From NCBI GenBank assembly GCA_964537245.1, contig CAZHZL010000002.1, positions 5,216 to 69,215 on the forward strand: 64,000 nt of DNA. The letters run 5' to 3'. The notes beneath the pieces are model-generated. The model was not told the DNA's origin, searched no databases, and saw only the letters and a program-made list of their open reading frames with translations. This DNA comes from UMGS1840 sp964537245 (lineage in GTDB: Bacteria; Bacillota; Clostridia; UMGS1840). The position numbers were made by a program, and so were the translations under genes. Positions 51,794 to 59,911 of the stretch are shown piece after piece. Numbering within the stretch: the stretch's first letter is position 1; the number at the start of each line of letters is the position of its first letter.

Positions 51794-53045
51794 ATAGTAT
51801 TCTTATTGTCTCTGTTTTCTTTAATCCTTCTAAAACCTTGTCAAGATTATCAAACTCAAGCTTTATAACTATAACCTCACCGCAAAGCTCATTTACGGGA
51901 ATCCCCATAATATGAAGATATTCGCTGTCCATTTTGCCATCGGAGAAATATGACGGCATATACACATTCTCGCACTCAAGCTGTTTTTGGTTATTTAATA
52001 CAACTGCCTTTTTCGGCATATCGGCAATTGGTCTTAATGCAAGTCCGCTTACCTGAGAATTTTCCGTAAGATGCAGATAAAGTGAATTATCTTTTTTTGT
52101 TATTATAAAATCGTTGACGCTGCTTTGGATGCCTATATCAATAATCTGCGCGTTCATATAGCTTTCTTTAACGCTATTATACCACTTCCCTATTGCTTTA
52201 AGAGAGTTTTTTGATTCTGAAGATAATTTTCCTTTATCATCGGGACCTACATTTAAAAGATAGTTCCCGCCTCTTGACATAATGGAATCTATCGCACTCT
52301 CTAAAAATTTATGTGAGTAGTAGTCTTCATTTTCTCTGTAACCCCAAGCCTGTGAGCCAACCGACTGGCAAGCCTCGGTAAGTTTTGAAAAAGCCTTCCC
52401 CTTCGGAACTTCTCTTTCGGGAGTGGAATAATCTCCCTCGGAATATCCCCTGTCGTTTATAAAAATATCGGGTGCAAGCGTTTTTACATATTCATTTATT
52501 GAAGAATCATAATTATAAGGCGGAATATCCCAGAAAAGAGCGTCTATTTTTCCGTAATTTGTCAGAAGCTCTTTCATCTGATTTTTTATATAGTCTTTAT
52601 ACCTTGCCTCGTCAGGCTCATCGCCTGCATTTGGCTTTTCAAGCTGATGACTTCCGCCAAAATTAACAGAATGTTTATAATGCCAATCGGGTACAGAATA
52701 ATAAAGTCCAAGCTTCATTTCGTATTTTTGACAAGCTTCCGCAACTTCTTTCAAAATATCCTTACCGTAAGGCGTATTCATAACATTGTAATCCGTGTAT
52801 TTTGTGTCCCACATGCAAAAGCCGTCGTGGTGCTTGGTTGTAAACACAACATACTGCATTCCCGCCTCTTTGGCAAGCGAAATCCATTCATCAGGGCTGT
52901 ATCCCTTTGGATTGAATTTCTCAGCATATTTTATGTATTTTTCCTTATCAACTTTATTTCTCCATTGCTCCTGCTCGTGCCATTTTCCTACCGAATAAAT
53001 TCCCCAATGAATAAAAAGCCCAAACCTTTCATCTTTAAAAAGCAT
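51792..53045 (-). CDS. GH29-family alpha-L-fucosidase-like enzyme
   Basis: 417 residues without signal peptide. The catalytic TIM barrel shows the GH29 opening FGLFIHWGIYSVGKWHEQ, AKEAGMQYVVFTTKHHDGFCMWDT, DALFWDIPP in the region of the nucleophile aspartate, and RGGNYLLNVGPDDKG. A small C-terminal beta domain follows. Cytoplasmic location implies that it hydrolyses imported fucosides. ATG at 53045 is chosen because GAGGTG lies 8-9 nt upstream. It stands alone, with its own promoter. Confidence 0.9.
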   Translation of the reverse strand: MLFKDERFGLFIHWGIYSVGKWHEQEQWRNKVDKEKYIKYAEKFNPKGYSPDEWISLAKEAGMQYVVFTTKHHDGFCMWDTKYTDYNVMNTPYGKDILKEVAEACQKYEMKLGLYYSVPDWHYKHSVNFGGSHQLEKPNAGDEPDEARYKDYIKNQMKELLTNYGKIDALFWDIPPYNYDSSINEYVKTLAPDIFINDRGYSEGDYSTPEREVPKGKAFSKLTEACQSVGSQAWGYRENEDYYSHKFLESAIDSIMSRGGNYLLNVGPDDKGKLSSESKNSLKAIGKWYNSVKESYMNAQIIDIGIQSSVNDFIITKKDNSLYLHLTENSQVSGLALRPIADMPKKAVVLNNQKQLECENVYMPSYFSDGKMDSEYLHIMGIPVNELCGEVIVIKLEFDNLDKVLEGLKKTETIRIL

Positions 53046-53078
53046 GGTTTTACACCTCACAATATATTATGCAACTAA

Positions 53079-53107
53079 AGTATATCATTTTATTTTTTAA
53101 AAGTCAA
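53079..53107 (-). promoter_or_regulatory. Sigma-A promoter of the fucosidase gene
   Basis: Minus strand TTGACT (53107-53102), 17-bp spacer, TATACT (53084-53079) with extended TG. Confidence 0.8.
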
Positions 53108-53145
53108 CCGATTTGGGAAATTATTTAATATAGTACAAATTTTTC

Positions 53146-53174
53146 TTGACTTTTCCTGCTTTTTGTGATAAAAT
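53146..53174 (+). promoter_or_regulatory. Sigma-A promoter of the zur-znuACB operon
   Basis: TTGACT (53146-53151), 17-bp spacer, TAAAAT (53169-53174), extended TG. Start near 53181. Confidence 0.85.
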
Positions 53175-53186
53175 ATTTTTTGAATT

Positions 53187-53207
53187 TGAAAATGATTATC
53201 AATTTCA
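53187..53207 (+). promoter_or_regulatory. Fur/Zur-type operator
   Basis: A 21-bp imperfect palindrome from TGAAA to TTTCA, of pattern TGAAAnTGATnATCAnTTTCA; its 15-bp core 53187-53201 differs from TGATAATnATTATCA by one base. Located just after the predicted transcription start, so binding would repress the operon. Confidence 0.75.
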
Positions 53208-53233
53208 CTTTTTTTGTTTAAGGAGAAGTAGAA

Positions 53234-53638
53234 ATGGCATATAAAACAAAACAGAAAAATTTTGTACTGGACTGTCTTAAAAACCACGAAAACGAGAGTA
53301 TGACAGCAGAAAAGATAATGGAATACCTTAGAGCTGAAAATGTTTCTGTCGGTATGGCTACAATATACAGACATTTAAACCGCCTTTGCGAAGAAGGTCT
53401 TGTCAGAAAATTCGTAACAGACGATACTGAAAGCGCAGCTTACAGATATTTTGATGAAAAAAGAGGTTGTCATAGCCATTTTCATCTTGTCTGCAACTCC
53501 TGCGGAAAGCTTATTCATCTTGAATGTACCAATCTTTCTTCGGTATATAATCACATTTTATCCGAGCATAATTTTAAGGTTGACACTGTAAAAACAGTAT
53601 TTTACGGTGTTTGCGAGGAATGTGGAAAGGAAGCATAA
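53234..53638 (+). CDS. Fur-family metalloregulator (probably Zur)
   Basis: 134-residue winged-helix repressor. DNA-binding domain with TAEKIMEYLRAENVSVGMATIYRHLNRLCEEGLV, regulatory metal site around CHSHFHLVCNSCGKLIHLEC and the structural zinc pair CEECGK at the C-terminus. Zinc specificity is inferred from its operon partners znuACB. Ribosome binding site AAGGAGAAGTAGAA. Confidence 0.9.
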   Translation: MAYKTKQKNFVLDCLKNHENESMTAEKIMEYLRAENVSVGMATIYRHLNRLCEEGLVRKFVTDDTESAAYRYFDEKRGCHSHFHLVCNSCGKLIHLECTNLSSVYNHILSEHNFKVDTVKTVFYGVCEECGKEA

Positions 53639-53639
53639 A

Positions 53640-54560
53640 ATGAAAAAACTTTTTTTAATATTACTTATTATATCAATGCTTTTTATCTCATCGTGCACAG
53701 TAAAGGAAACATCAAAAACAGATAACGGAAAAATTTCTGTTGTGACTACTCTTTTTCCGCTTTACGATTTTGTAAAGGAAATTGCAGGCGATAATGCCGA
53801 TATAACACTCCTCACCCAGCCCGGAGTTGACAGCCACAGCTTTGAGCCGAAAAGCACGGATATGGTGAAAATAAGCGAATGTGATGTGTTTGTGTACACA
53901 GGAAAAGATATGGAAATATGGGCAGAAAAAATCATTTCTTCAATAAAATCGGAAAATGCGGTTATATGCGACAGCTCAGAAAATATCACGCTTGAGTGTG
54001 CAGATGAACATGAAAATGAGCATGCACACAATCACAGCTTGGACCCGCATATATGGACTTCTCCGAAAAACGCAAAAATAATGGTTGAAAATATTTTAAA
54101 AGCACTATGTCATGCTGACGAAAAAAACAAAGAGACATATAAACAAAACGCGGACATATATATAAAAGAGCTTGATACGCTTGACAAGGAGTTTGAAAAG
54201 TTTTTCTCCGAAAACAAAAAAACTATGGTCTTTTCAAGCCGTTTTCCGTTTTATTATTTTGCAAAGGACTACGAAATATCATACAAAAGCGCTTTCGAGT
54301 CATGCAGTGCAGAAACAGAGCCTGATATAAAATCCATGACTACGCTTATAGATACTGTTAAAAAAGAAAATATAGAAACAATTTTTTATACAGAGCTTTC
54401 AGACCCGAAGATAACGGAAGCCGTTGTTGAACAGACGGGCGCAAAGGCAAAGCTTTTTCATTCGTGCCACAATGTGACAAAGGACGAATTTGAAAGAAAA
54501 GAAACATATCTTTCTCTTATGAGAAACAACCTTAATGCATTGAAAGGTGCTGAAGAATAA
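53640..54560 (+). CDS. znuA: Zinc ABC transporter, substrate-binding lipoprotein ZnuA
   Basis: 306-residue cluster-9 (A-I) binding protein. Lipobox ISSC with Cys about residue 20, PLYDFVKEIAG, QPGVDSHSFEPKSTD (first metal His), a His-rich acidic loop (DEHENEHAHNHSLDPHIW), SSRFPFYYFAKDY and C-terminal FYTELSDPKITE. The His loop is typical of zinc rather than manganese binding. ATG at 53640 is one base after the Zur stop, with AAAGGAAGC upstream; a longer frame starting within zur is not a real start. Confidence 0.92.
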   Translation: MKKLFLILLIISMLFISSCTVKETSKTDNGKISVVTTLFPLYDFVKEIAGDNADITLLTQPGVDSHSFEPKSTDMVKISECDVFVYTGKDMEIWAEKIISSIKSENAVICDSSENITLECADEHENEHAHNHSLDPHIWTSPKNAKIMVENILKALCHADEKNKETYKQNADIYIKELDTLDKEFEKFFSENKKTMVFSSRFPFYYFAKDYEISYKSAFESCSAETEPDIKSMTTLIDTVKKENIETIFYTELSDPKITEAVVEQTGAKAKLFHSCHNVTKDEFERKETYLSLMRNNLNALKGAEE

Positions 54561-55247
54561 ATGGAACAGATAAGCTTGAAAAATGTGACAATTCAATATG
54601 AAAACACACAGGTTATAAAAAATCTCAGCTTGGCTATAAAAAAAGGCGACTATATCTGTGTTTTAGGTGATAACGGCTCAGGAAAAACAACGCTCACAAA
54701 AGGTATTCTGGGGCTTACAAAAATAAAATCGGGAGAGATAGAATTTCATATAAAAAGAAATCATATCGGTTATCTTCCTCAGCAAACGCAGATTCAGAAG
54801 GATTTTCCCGCTTGTGTGAACGAGGTTGTAATGTCGGGACTTATCTCAAAAAAAGGCTTAAGACCGTTTTTTATGAAATCTGAAAAAGAAATTGCTGAAA
54901 AAAATATGAAAAAGCTTGGCATTTCAGATTTGAAAAAGAAGCCTTTTTCGGAGCTTTCAGGCGGACAGCAGCAAAGAGTTCTTCTTGCAAGAGCGTTGTG
55001 CGCAGGAGAGGAAATGCTCATTTTAGACGAGCCGGTAACGGGGCTTGATGTTGATACAACTCTTGAATTTTACGCCATTGTATCTCAGCTCAACAGAGAA
55101 GGAACAACTATTTTTATGGTTTCCCACGATGTAAGGCTTGCACTTCAGAATGCAAGACAGATTTTATATCTTGGAGAAAAAACATTTTTCGGAACAAAAA
55201 AAGAATTTGAGCAGACAGATATATACAAAAATATGATAATAGGATAG
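54561..55247 (+). CDS. znuC: Zinc ABC transporter, ATP-binding protein ZnuC
   Basis: 228-residue ATPase: Walker A GDNGSGKTTLTKG (about 35-47), signature LSGGQQQRVLLARAL, Walker B MLILDEPVTG and H-loop VSHD. GYLPQQTQIQKDFPACVNEVV is typical of the Znu/Mnt subfamily. Starts immediately after znuA with no gap. Confidence 0.94.
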   Translation: MEQISLKNVTIQYENTQVIKNLSLAIKKGDYICVLGDNGSGKTTLTKGILGLTKIKSGEIEFHIKRNHIGYLPQQTQIQKDFPACVNEVVMSGLISKKGLRPFFMKSEKEIAEKNMKKLGISDLKKKPFSELSGGQQQRVLLARALCAGEEMLILDEPVTGLDVDTTLEFYAIVSQLNREGTTIFMVSHDVRLALQNARQILYLGEKTFFGTKKEFEQTDIYKNMIIG

Positions 55248-55261
55248 GAGCTTTAATAAAA

Positions 55262-56071
55262 GTGGATTTAATAACAACATTTTTATCACATGATTTTATA
55301 ATGCGTGCATTTATCGCAGGAATATTAATGTGCTTGACCTGTGCGCTTTTGGGAATAAGTCTTGTTTTAAAAAGATTTTCTATGATAGGAGACGGACTTT
55401 CGCATGTCGGCTTCGGTGCTTTCAGTATTGCGCTTGCGCTCAACAAAGCCCCCCTCGCCGTTTGTATTCCCATAGTTGTGATTGCTGCGTTTTTTCTTCT
55501 TAAAATAGGCTCACAGTCAAAAATGAGAGGCGACTCCGCAATAGGACTTATCGCAGGAGTTTCGCTTGCTGTCGGAGTGTGTGCGTCTTCACTTTCGGGC
55601 GGTCTTAATTCAGATGTTTACGGCTATATGTTCGGAAGTATACTTGCTATGAGTGAAGCTGATGTGTACATATGCGCTTTTTTGTGCCTGCTTGTGCTTA
55701 TTTTCTTTTTGTTTTCATATCACGAAATTTTTGCCGTTACCTTTGACGAAAGCTTCGCAAAAGCGACAGGCACAAAATCTGATTTATATATCTCAATAAT
55801 CGCGCTTTTCACAGCCTTATGCGTTGTTATCGGTCTTCGTATGATGGGCGCAATGCTTATTTCAAACCTTATAATCTTCCCTGCCCTTACATCTATGAGG
55901 GTTTTTAAGAATTTCAGAAGCGTTATCGTTTCATCGGGAATTATCGCCGTTTTCTGCTTTGCAGTAGGTATGTTTTTTTCCTATGCTCTTTCGCTCCCCG
56001 CAGGCGCAAGCGTTGTTATAGTAAACGCAGCTGTATTTGTGATTTTTTATATTATCGGAAAGCTGAAATAA
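55262..56071 (+). CDS. znuB: Zinc ABC transporter, permease ZnuB
   Basis: 269-residue ABC-3 family membrane protein with about eight hydrophobic helices. GISLVLKRFSMIGDGLSHVGFGAFSIAL is the family signature. GTG start with AGGAGCTTTAATAAAA upstream. Completes the zur-znuA-znuC-znuB operon; its end is only 7 bp from the convergent anti-sigma gene and no terminator is visible between them. Confidence 0.93.
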   Translation: MDLITTFLSHDFIMRAFIAGILMCLTCALLGISLVLKRFSMIGDGLSHVGFGAFSIALALNKAPLAVCIPIVVIAAFFLLKIGSQSKMRGDSAIGLIAGVSLAVGVCASSLSGGLNSDVYGYMFGSILAMSEADVYICAFLCLLVLIFFLFSYHEIFAVTFDESFAKATGTKSDLYISIIALFTALCVVIGLRMMGAMLISNLIIFPALTSMRVFKNFRSVIVSSGIIAVFCFAVGMFFSYALSLPAGASVVIVNAAVFVIFYIIGKLK

Positions 56072-56078
56072 TACTGCC

Positions 56079-56768
56079 TTACTCCCAAACAGTTATGCTT
56101 TCCGCTATTTTGATGAATTCTTCCTTTTCTAAATTACCGTCCATTACATATGCGTATTTTTCGTCATTCCATACAAGAATTTTCACATTGGGTTTTATAC
56201 TGAAAAGTCCTTTAACACCGTTTACCGTAACTTCTTCAAGCTCTGCGTTTTCGGTGTCAATACTCAAATTTCCCGTCATAGGACCAATGCTAACACCAAC
56301 CCACTTTTCATCTTTTTCAAATTGAAAAGTCATACCGGGCTTTGTTATTTCTTCAAACACAGTAACAAAGCCCGCAGGGAGATAGCGTATGCTCACTCTA
56401 TCGTTTGAATAATGTGTCGGCGTTCCGTCGTCAAACTTAATAACAGTCCCCGGTGCGTCCTTATCAAAGAAATAAACCAGAAATACTGATTTAATAGCTT
56501 TTACATTCGGGAGCGTTATACCAAGAGCAATGACAACGGCAATAAAGGAAGCGACAAAAGCCTTATGCTTCTTTACAAATTGCAAAAGCTTGTTTTTCTT
56601 ATCCTTCTTAAATATCTTTTCCATTTCCTTTTTATGCTTTTCAGAAAATTCATGCTCGGGAATTTCTTTTGAAAGCAGCTCTTCTCCGTCCTTCAGAACA
56701 ACATTTTCGGCAGCCTCTGTAAGCAATATATCAAATGCTTTTTCAAAATTATCATTTCTATTTGCCAT
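56079..56768 (-). CDS. Probable membrane-bound anti-sigma factor (DUF4367-like)
   Basis: 229 residues: cytoplasmic N-terminal helical part (about 1-68), one transmembrane helix (about 70-92) and an extracytoplasmic beta-rich domain (SIRYLPAGFVTVFEE...VNGVKGLFSIKPNVKILVWNDEKYAYVMDG) resembling DUF4367. Lying 1 nt after a sigma-factor gene, it most likely holds that sigma at the membrane until an envelope signal arrives. The sensed signal is unknown. ATG with GGAGCAGTGTTAAG upstream. Confidence 0.78.
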   Translation of the reverse strand: MANRNDNFEKAFDILLTEAAENVVLKDGEELLSKEIPEHEFSEKHKKEMEKIFKKDKKNKLLQFVKKHKAFVASFIAVVIALGITLPNVKAIKSVFLVYFFDKDAPGTVIKFDDGTPTHYSNDRVSIRYLPAGFVTVFEEITKPGMTFQFEKDEKWVGVSIGPMTGNLSIDTENAELEEVTVNGVKGLFSIKPNVKILVWNDEKYAYVMDGNLEKEEFIKIAESITVWE

Positions 56769-56769
56769 C

Positions 56770-57333
56770 TTAACACTGCTCCTTTTCCTTCTTATTTTGT
56801 TTTTCGTATTCTTCTCCTATAAGCTTTTTTGCTCTTGTAAGCTGTTTTTTAACCGTATCCTTTTTTTGATTCAGTATTTCGCAAATCTCATCAATCCCAC
56901 AGCTATAATAATATCTTAATATAATTACATCACGATAAGCAGGCTTCAAGGAACTGATAATATCTGTCAGCATATCTGTGCTTTCTTTTGAAATCACAAG
57001 ATTTTCGGGAACAAATGAACTGTCGCTTTTATGTATATTATCATCCAAAGGCTCTTCATAGTCAAGCCTTTGAGCAATTTGAGTTATTTTGCTTTTTGCA
57101 ACATTTGTACAAATTCTTACCATAAAGGACGCCGTTTCAAGATGTTTTTCTTCATCTATTTTATGAAGATTATTTATTATTCTCAAAAAAGCTTCAGAAA
57201 CCGAATCCTCAGCCTCTGCAACATTCCCCAATATATTATATGCTTCTCTGTACATCAGATTTTTATATTTACTATAAAGTTTTTTTGCTTTTGTTCTATC
57301 TTCGTCACATTCAATCGCAGCAAATAAAAACAC
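56770..57333 (-). CDS. ECF-type sigma-70 family RNA polymerase sigma factor
   Basis: 187 residues with sigma region 2 (KKLYSKYKNLMYREAYNILGNVAEAEDSVSEAFLRI) and region 4 (SLKPAYRDVIILRYYYSCGIDEICEILNQKKDTVKKQLTRAKK). No region 1 or 3, as expected for ECF factors. GTG start with GAAAGGT upstream. It is co-transcribed with the anti-sigma gene and divergent from the secreted-protein operon at 57738-60581, which is a plausible but unproven target. Confidence 0.88.
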   Translation of the reverse strand: MFLFAAIECDEDRTKAKKLYSKYKNLMYREAYNILGNVAEAEDSVSEAFLRIINNLHKIDEEKHLETASFMVRICTNVAKSKITQIAQRLDYEEPLDDNIHKSDSSFVPENLVISKESTDMLTDIISSLKPAYRDVIILRYYYSCGIDEICEILNQKKDTVKKQLTRAKKLIGEEYEKQNKKEKEQC

Positions 57334-57357
57334 GCTATCACACTACCTTTCAAGTAT

Positions 57358-57386
57358 ATTATATACTATTATTTTACATATTTCAA
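57358..57386 (-). promoter_or_regulatory. Promoter of the sigma/anti-sigma pair
   Basis: Minus strand TTGAAA (57386-57381), 17-bp spacer, perfect TATAAT (57363-57358). This is a housekeeping-type promoter, so basal expression should not depend on the ECF factor itself. Confidence 0.8.
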
Positions 57387-57486
57387 TATAATTCGTTAAA
57401 ATTTTTTCAAAAAATTTTCGCAATTTTTGTCCACTTTTTTTATTTTTTTGAGTTTTATGTATAGAAGAAAAATTTTAAATAATTTA
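57387..57486. other. AT-rich intergenic segment between divergent transcripts
   Basis: About 100 bp of T- and A-rich sequence. No convincing sigma-A promoter for the rightward genes was found: TTGAGT (57448-57453) lacks a properly spaced -10, and TATAGA (57460-57465) lacks a -35. TGTCCAC (57428-57434) could be part of a non-housekeeping promoter, but this is not supported further. Confidence 0.4.
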
Positions 57487-57489
57487 ATA

Positions 57490-57718
57490 TCGGATAATCT
57501 GTTTCACTTCTCCGAAAGGAAGGCAGAAATATTATAAACGAAGAAAATATACACGCGATCCGCTTCTTTTGGAATATCAAACTTACTCTATTTCGTTTAT
57601 GCAGTCTGCCTTTCCATCGGGGAAGTGAAATAAAATAATATATGATAATATCAATCGCAAATGTGTTGAGCTGCCCGTAAAAACAAAATGCAATTGATAT
57701 TCATATAAAATTATCCGA
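57490..57718 (+). ncRNA. Candidate structured RNA with three-way junction
   Basis: Roughly 230 nt that fold by eye into one closed structure. P1: 57491-57498 with 57710-57717 (8 bp). P2: 57502-57515 with 57617-57630 (14 consecutive pairs, one G-U). P3: 57518-57527 with 57605-57615 (one bulge). P4: 57534-57542 with 57592-57600 (9 bp), capped by a 49-nt loop. P5: 57639-57644 with 57702-57707, then 57647-57655 with 57693-57701 and 57657-57659 with 57689-57691, capped by a 29-nt loop containing GAGCTGCCCG. P1, P2 and P5 meet in a three-way junction. It has no coding potential and lies in front of the 57738 ORF. It does not match riboswitch cores I remember (TPP, SAM, cobalamin, purine, glycine, T-box); comparison with raiA, 6S and other large RNAs was not possible. 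Strand taken from the downstream genes. Confidence 0.55.
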
Positions 57719-57737
57719 AAATATGGAGGTGATTCCT

Positions 57738-57812
57738 ATGAAGGAGCAGATTTTCTGCTCCTGTTATATAAGGTATAACCTAAAATTTACTAAAAAGGAG
57801 TGGCATTTATGA
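57738..57812 (+). CDS. 24-residue small ORF, possible leader peptide
   Basis: MKEQIFCSCYIRYNLKFTKK followed by EWHL and TGA. The ribosome binding site GGAGGTGAT lies 5 nt before the ATG and is an almost full complement of the 16S rRNA tail, stronger than that of most genes here. The stop TGA overlaps the ATG of the following secreted-protein gene (ATGA), implying translational coupling. The coding sequence contains an 8-bp perfect hairpin, GGAGCAGA / TCTGCTCC (57743-57750 with 57754-57761), and a second GTTATA/TATAAC. It may be a regulatory leader or a real mini-protein (two cysteines, basic). No homologue is known to me. Confidence 0.5.
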   Translation: MKEQIFCSCYIRYNLKFTKKEWHL

Positions 57813-59911
57813 GAAAAAACAGGTTAGTTTCATTAGTTTGTGTATTTGTTATGATTTTATCATTTTGTTCTTCCGTATGGGTTCAAGGTGAGGCAGAAAC
57901 ATTTTTTGAGCCGCTATCCCAAAATCTTAATATACTTTTACAAACAGTAGACAGTCATCAACTCAGGTGGTCAAGTCAAAATCAAAATCAGGCTCCATTC
58001 GGAAATTTGACAGAGGAAAACGGAAAATTCACATTAACTCCTGAAAAAAGCGCTTTATATGCTGAATATCTTACTGAGCTTGACAGTTATTTTACAGCTA
58101 TTTCATATAACGAATATGAAAACCGCGAAAAAACAGATAACGAGAGTCATATAATGTTACAAATGAAAAATCTTTCCAATGAAGATTATTTAACTCTTGA
58201 CATTGACGGTAATTATTTTTCAGTAGAAGTAAGCTTTGCAAGCGAGCAGTACACGCTTGACGGAATTAAGAATTTCTTTTTCAAGTATGCAAAGATAACA
58301 GATTATCAAGCTTTCATTTCTGTAATAACAAAAATCGCAGAAAATATTTACGAAGTTTATCCACAAATTGTTGAAAAAACTATTGAAGAAGTGCTAATTA
58401 AAAATTGGAATTATACAAACAAAACTTTTGATGTTGAAGTCTCTGACAGCTATAAAACGCACAGTTATATTGAAACTGAAAAAATTGAATTTGATGTAGA
58501 TTTGAGTAACAGCTTTAATTACAGTAGCACTTTTTTTGAAGAGATTATAAATAAAAACACCACTATTCATTGTATAATGAATGTTTACGCCTACGGCTCT
58601 CAATCAATTAATGTTCTAACATTAAAGGGTGATAAAAATACCGTTAGCTTATTTACAAGAAATAATTTTTTAAATAGCGGTATACAGGGTTTGAGAAATG
58701 ACCTTAGCTTTCCAATTTCACAAATGCAAATGGGAGATGTTTGGGCATTCATATCAACTCCCTATACATCAAGCATTGATTTGGAAGGAAGATTGTCAAC
58801 AAATTCAAATCAACTTGATATAACCCTATCGTATGGCTCAAACAGCAAAAAAATAACTGCAAATAACATTGAATCAGAAGTATTTGACAGAGAAACTTTT
58901 CCATCAGTTCCAAGATATTCTGATGTATGGCTAAATAATATTGATAAAGAAGAAACAGAAAATTCCTCATCAATCAGCAACGATGAAGGTTTAAATTTTG
59001 CGACAACAGGTTCTTTTACAACAATGTCTTACAAATATAATAATAACGGAACTGAAACAACATTAAATTTCAGACCTTCTCAAATGGGAAAAGATGCGGT
59101 GAATCAAATAACAGAAGCTTTAACAGATTTAAAAATAAGTGAAAAATCAGAAAATATTGTAATGGCAAACACTTCAAACTATATTTTGAAAATTGAGTTT
59201 ATGCATAATAAAGATACTAAAGATGTGACGATAGTGAAATTATTTGATAAGTTCATTCATATTCAAAGAGATGAAGTTTGGGGAGATCCGAAGTTTTTCG
59301 ATTACGGCAGCAGCGGACTTAAAGAAAAGCTTATTGCTATTGCTGAGGACTTAAAAAATCTCAACACAGAAGAAAAAGAAGAAACCAAAACCGACTTAGT
59401 TACAACGGATTTGAGAAAAAGCTCGGCAGAAAGAAGATGGGCTGTTGATGTTGATTATGCTGCGACAGCAGATATTTCGCTTGCTTCCGAAAAGGAATGG
59501 TATAAAAAGCTTGGGGAAAATGTTACAGTTTCGGTTGTTAGTATGGTAAGAATTTTAAATGAAACGGAAGTATTTCCTGAGCCTATGATTAAGCTTAGCG
59601 GAGAGGGCGGCACAAAATGGTTTTCACTTTCAATGATTGAATATCAAAGACCGACGGGAGAATCAACGAAGCTTCCTGACGACAAGACGGTTTACGCAGC
59701 ATTTTCGGAGCTGGAATCCTTCAAAAACTTTGTTACGGTCAGAAAAGAAAGCGGATATGATAAGCTTGAAATGTATCTTAATTTCACAGATGAAACTAAG
59801 CAGGAGCTTGAGAGCATACGCTTTATTTCGGGCGAAGCCGAAACGATTATCCCGATTGACAATTTCAATTACATAGGAGGTACGAATACATATGAAAAAT
59901 GGTATAAATAA
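57809..59911 (+). CDS. Unrecognised large secreted protein
   Basis: 700 residues with a signal peptide (MRKNRLVSLVCVFVMILSFC...VQGEAE, cleavage near 28). The remainder is beta-rich and mostly soluble with no transmembrane helix at the C-terminus. Three stretches end in a similar pattern of hydrophobic strands followed by a helix ending in LxxL (around 110-180, 415-540 and 590-690), suggesting repeated modules, but no catalytic motif was found. ATG at 57809 has AAAAAGGAG upstream. It overlaps the next gene by 20 nt; the neighbouring SLH protein suggests a cell-surface role. No family is assigned. Confidence 0.7.
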   Translation: MRKNRLVSLVCVFVMILSFCSSVWVQGEAETFFEPLSQNLNILLQTVDSHQLRWSSQNQNQAPFGNLTEENGKFTLTPEKSALYAEYLTELDSYFTAISYNEYENREKTDNESHIMLQMKNLSNEDYLTLDIDGNYFSVEVSFASEQYTLDGIKNFFFKYAKITDYQAFISVITKIAENIYEVYPQIVEKTIEEVLIKNWNYTNKTFDVEVSDSYKTHSYIETEKIEFDVDLSNSFNYSSTFFEEIINKNTTIHCIMNVYAYGSQSINVLTLKGDKNTVSLFTRNNFLNSGIQGLRNDLSFPISQMQMGDVWAFISTPYTSSIDLEGRLSTNSNQLDITLSYGSNSKKITANNIESEVFDRETFPSVPRYSDVWLNNIDKEETENSSSISNDEGLNFATTGSFTTMSYKYNNNGTETTLNFRPSQMGKDAVNQITEALTDLKISEKSENIVMANTSNYILKIEFMHNKDTKDVTIVKLFDKFIHIQRDEVWGDPKFFDYGSSGLKEKLIAIAEDLKNLNTEEKEETKTDLVTTDLRKSSAERRWAVDVDYAATADISLASEKEWYKKLGENVTVSVVSMVRILNETEVFPEPMIKLSGEGGTKWFSLSMIEYQRPTGESTKLPDDKTVYAAFSELESFKNFVTVRKESGYDKLEMYLNFTDETKQELESIRFISGEAETIIPIDNFNYIGGTNTYEKWYK

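Noticed and set aside
57448..57465. TTGAGT/TATAGA as a promoter for the structured RNA
   Set aside because: The elements are only about 6 bp apart, so they cannot form one promoter; no spaced partner was found.
57511..57530. Resemblance of CCGAAAGGAAGGCAG to the SRP RNA domain IV motif
   Set aside because: The asymmetric bulge sequence and GGAA-type apical loop of SRP RNA are absent, and the segment is better explained as P2/P3 strands of the long hairpin arm.
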